NCBI RefSeq assembly: GCF_028069655.1
Contig: NZ_JAMCOS010000001.1
Coordinates: 1,270,001-1,334,000, forward strand
Reading direction: 5' to 3'
Length of the DNA: 64,000 nucleotides
Source of the DNA: Acidovorax sp. NCPPB 4044
Lineage (GTDB): Bacteria; Pseudomonadota; Gammaproteobacteria; Burkholderiales; Burkholderiaceae_C
Shown: in pieces, positions 61,505-64,000 of the stretch
How the letters are laid out: the number at the start of each line of letters is the position of its first letter
Numbering within the stretch: the first letter of the stretch is position 1
Position numbers and translations under genes: made by a program
Notes under the pieces: generated by a model
Databases searched by the model: none
Told to the model about the DNA's origin: nothing
Seen by the model: only the letters and a program-made list of their open reading frames with translations

Positions 61505-64000
61505 TCAGTCGGCCAGCGCGCGGCTGACGACTTCGCGCACGTCGTTGGACAGGTCGGCCTTGGCGGCCACGCGGGCGATGGCGTCGCGTGCGGCGGTGCG
61601 ATACGGCTCGGCGAGCTTGCTCCAGCGGTCGAGCGCGCGCGCCAGCCGCGCAGCCACCTGCGGGTTGATCGCGTCGAGTTCGAGCACGCGGTCGGCCCAG
61701 AACGCATAGCCGGCCGCATCCTGGCGGTGGAAGGCGCCGGGGTTCGCGCTGCAGTAGCTGAAGATCAGGCTGCGCGCGCGGTTCGGGTTCCGGAGGCTGA
61801 AGTCGGGGTGCGACATGAGCTGCTTCACGGCGGGCAGCACGTCGCCGCCGCGGTCGGGCGTGCCGGCCTGCAGGGCGAACCATTTGTCCAGCACCAGCGC
61901 CTCGTCCTTGAACATCGCGTGGAACCGGGCGAGCGCCTGCGCCGCCAGGGGCTGGCCGGTCGCCACCAGTGCGCTCAGCGCATTGAAGCGGTCGGTCATG
62001 TTGCCGGCATCCTTGAAGCGCTGGTAGGCCTTGCCGGGCCACACGGTGTCGCCCGTGCGGCGGGCGGCCAGGCACAGCATCGAGAGCGCCATGCCCGCGA
62101 GCGCCCGGCGCCCCGCGGAAATCGCATCGGGGCGGTAGCCGCCGGTGTCGTGGTGCTGCTCCCAGGCCCATTCCCAGTCGGGCTGCAGGGCCACGGCCAG
62201 TTGCTCGCGCATGGCTTCGCGCACGGCGTGCACGCGCTGCGGATCGACCACGTCGAGCTGTTCGGCGATGTAGCCCTCGGAGGGCAGGGCGAGCACCAGT
62301 TCCTTGAAGGCTGCGTCCAGCGTCGGATGGCGCAGCACGTCGCGCATGGCCGCCACGAAGCTGGCGGGCAGCAGTTCTGCATCGATAGTGCCTGGTGCCG
62401 CCGTATTCATTGAATAGTTTGCTATTTTTTTAATAGCAATCCGCAGCGCGAGGCGCTGGCCCGCCTCCCAGCGGTTGAACGGGTCGGTGTCATGCGCGAG
62501 CAGGGCGAGCAGGGCTTCGTCGGAGTAGTCGATGTCCAGCAGCACCGGCGCGCTGAAGCCGCGCAGCAGCGAGGGCACGGGCTCGGAGGCCACGTTCACG
62601 AAGGTGTAGGTGTGGCTCGGCTCGGTCAGCACGACGGTGCGGTCCGCGGCGCCGGCCCCTGCCTCGCCTTCAAGCTGCAGCGGCAGGGCGCTGCCGTCAT
62701 CGCCGAGCAGGCCGAGCGCCACGGGGATGACCATGGGCTCCTTCACGGGCTGGCCGGGCGTGGGCGCGAGGCTCTGCGCCAGCGTGAGGGTGTAGGTGCG
62801 GCCAGCGGCATCGTAGGTGCCGGAAGCGCGCACGCGCGGCGTGCCGGCCTGGGCGTACCAGCGCTTGAACTGCGGCAGCAGGCGCGCGAGTTCGCTGTCC
62901 GGATTGGCGTCGGCGATGGCCTGGGCGAAGTCGTCGCAGGTCACTGCCTGGCCGTCGTGGCGCTCGAAGTACCGCTTCATGCCCGCGGCGAAGCCGTCGC
63001 GGCCGACCAGCGTGTGCATCATGCGCACGACCTCGGCACCCTTCTCGTAGATGGTGACGGTGTAGAAGTTGTTGATCTCGACATAGCTGTCGGGCCGCAC
63101 CGGGTGGGCCATGGGGCCCGCGTCCTCGGGGAACTGCACGGTGCGCAGCACGCGCACGTCCTCGATGCGTTTCACCGCACGCGCCGAAGGGCTGCCCGAG
63201 AGGTCCTGGCTGAATTCCTGGTCGCGGAAGACCGTGAGGCCTTCCTTGAGCGAGAGCTGGAACCAGTCGCGGCAGGTGACGCGGTTGCCGGTCCAGTTGT
63301 GGAAGTACTCGTGGCCGACCACCGATTCGATGTTGCCGAAATCCACGTCGGTGGCCGTGGCCTGGCTCGCCAGCACGTACTTCGTGTTGAAGATGTTCAG
63401 TCCCTTGTTCTCCATCGCGCCCATGTTGAAATCGCTGGTGGCGACGATCATGAAGCGCTCCAGGTCGAGCGGCAGGCCGAAGCGCGCCTCGTCCCAGGCG
63501 ATGCTGGCCATGAGCGATTCCATCGCGTGCTCGGTCTTCTCCAGGTCGCCCGGGCGCACGAAGATCTGCAGCAGGTGGTCGTTGCCCGACCGCGCGCGGA
63601 TGCGCTGCTCGCGCGCCACGAGCTTGCCGGCCACGAGCGCGAACAGGTAGCAGGGCTTCTTGTGCGGATCGACCCATTGGGCGAAATGCCGGCCGTCGGC
63701 CAGCTCGCCCTGGTCCACGAGGTTGCCGTTGGACAGCAGCACCGGGTACTCGGCCTTGCTGGCGCGCAGCGTGACCGTGTAGCTCGCCATCACGTCGGGC
63801 CGGTCGAGGAAGTAGGTGATGCGGCGGAAGCCCTCGGCCTCGCACTGCGTGAAGAACGTGCCCTGGCTCACGTAGAGGCCCGAGAGCTGGGTGTTCTTCA
63901 CGGGCGCGCAGGTCGTGAAGATCTCCAGGTCGAAGGGCTCGTGGCCTTCGGGCAGGTTCTCCAGCACGAGCTGGCTGCCTTCGAGCTTGAAGGACGTGCC
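61505..64000 (-). CDS. pepN: Aminopeptidase N (5' end outside window)
   Basis: About 832 residues of an M1 zinc aminopeptidase are present; the first ~70-80 lie beyond base 64000. Visible in order: [13 protein letters not shown] at the edge, [20 protein letters not shown], the substrate loop [12 protein letters not shown], and the zinc site [12 protein letters not shown] plus [13 protein letters not shown]. The long C-terminal helical domain follows (NNMTDALAAL-like [37 protein letters not shown]). In the linker before the C-terminal domain, ~15 residues ([15 protein letters not shown]) are encoded by hairpin-element copy 5, inserted in frame. The zinc and substrate motifs are intact, so the enzyme is probably active. 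Confidence 0.95.
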   Translation of the reverse strand, partial: GTSFKLEGSQLVLENLPEGHEPFDLEIFTTCAPVKNTQLSGLYVSQGTFFTQCEAEGFRRITYFLDRPDVMASYTVTLRASKAEYPVLLSNGNLVDQGELADGRHFAQWVDPHKKPCYLFALVAGKLVAREQRIRARSGNDHLLQIFVRPGDLEKTEHAMESLMASIAWDEARFGLPLDLERFMIVATSDFNMGAMENKGLNIFNTKYVLASQATATDVDFGNIESVVGHEYFHNWTGNRVTCRDWFQLSLKEGLTVFRDQEFSQDLSGSPSARAVKRIEDVRVLRTVQFPEDAGPMAHPVRPDSYVEINNFYTVTIYEKGAEVVRMMHTLVGRDGFAAGMKRYFERHDGQAVTCDDFAQAIADANPDSELARLLPQFKRWYAQAGTPRVRASGTYDAAGRTYTLTLAQSLAPTPGQPVKEPMVIPVALGLLGDDGSALPLQLEGEAGAGAADRTVVLTEPSHTYTFVNVASEPVPSLLRGFSAPVLLDIDYSDEALLALLAHDTDPFNRWEAGQRLALRIAIKKIANYSMNTAAPGTIDAELLPASFVAAMRDVLRHPTLDAAFKELVLALPSEGYIAEQLDVVDPQRVHAVREAMREQLAVALQPDWEWAWEQHHDTGGYRPDAISAGRRALAGMALSMLCLAARRTGDTVWPGKAYQRFKDAGNMTDRFNALSALVATGQPLAAQALARFHAMFKDEALVLDKWFALQAGTPDRGGDVLPAVKQLMSHPDFSLRNPNRARSLIFSYCSANPGAFHRQDAAGYAFWADRVLELDAINPQVAARLARALDRWSKLAEPYRTAARDAIARVAAKADLSNDVREVVSRALAD
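62395..62440 (+). repeat. Dispersed hairpin element, copy 5, inside pepN
   Basis: GTGCCGCCGTATTC, then ATTGAATAGTTTGCTATT and the arm AATAGCA (7-bp perfect hairpin TGCTATT/AATAGCA). It lies within the pepN coding region, in the antisense direction, and is translated in frame in pepN. It lacks the GAAAAA 5' end seen in copies 1, 2 and 4. Confidence 0.88.

Overview
The window is a contiguous 64-kb piece of a GC-rich betaproteobacterial chromosome. It is most likely Comamonadaceae, close to Acidovorax. The reasons are high third-position GC, the order hupB / tRNA-Val / ppiD, a complete rpsB-to-rnhB envelope-biogenesis block, and the products themselves. I judged this by reading the sequence only; no database search was run. 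No insertion sequence, prophage, CRISPR array or rRNA gene was seen.

Layout. 1-4.3 kb: end of hupB, tRNA-Val, ppiD, tRNA-His, then a gene-poor stretch with a Gly-rich exported protein and a 70-aa candidate ORF, closed by tRNA-Arg. 4.5-15.6 kb: a YbaL-type cation/proton antiporter, an M14 lipoprotein peptidase, RhlE helicase, a stand-alone F1-epsilon-like protein, EttA and a DUF1631 protein. 15.6-19.1 kb: two tandem paralogous ~108-aa proteins of unknown function, then a TAXI-type binding protein translationally coupled to a P1-family peptidase. 19.2-26.6 kb: an AcrAB-OprM-type efflux operon with a divergent TetR repressor, twin palindromic operators, a tiny Pro-rich lipoprotein and a second TetR regulator. 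26.7-29.3 kb: small unassigned proteins and a cupin. 29.5-34.6 kb: a periplasmic copper cluster (Cys/His-rich protein, FPRGH protein, TolC-type channel, multicopper oxidase, DUF411 protein, CusF-like chaperone), all on the minus strand. 35-38.6 kb: YitT protein and a CadA-type P1B ATPase divergent from its MerR-family regulator. 38.7-41.3 kb: MlaE/MlaD-type lipid transport genes without an ATPase gene. 41.4-44.6 kb: NAD(P)HX repair enzyme and a D-amino-acid dehydrogenase. 44.7-60.2 kb: rpsB-tsf-pyrH-frr-uppS-cdsA-dxr-rseP-bamA-skp-lpxD-fabZ-lpxA-lpxB-rnhB-trmH, linking translation, isoprenoid, phospholipid, outer-membrane and lipid A synthesis. 60.4-64 kb: tRNA-Thr, fbp and pepN (5' end outside the window).

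The main unexplained signal is a dispersed ~45-60-bp element ending in a TGCTAT...ATAGCA hairpin. Five copies occur in both orientations; four are intergenic and one lies in frame inside pepN. Other points of interest are the two paralogous proteins with an AT-rich palindrome upstream, a copper cluster with an outer-membrane channel but no inner-membrane pump, the orphan epsilon subunit, the MlaE/MlaD pair without its ATPase, and a P1B ATPase whose N-terminus is a Cys/His-rich tail instead of an HMA domain.
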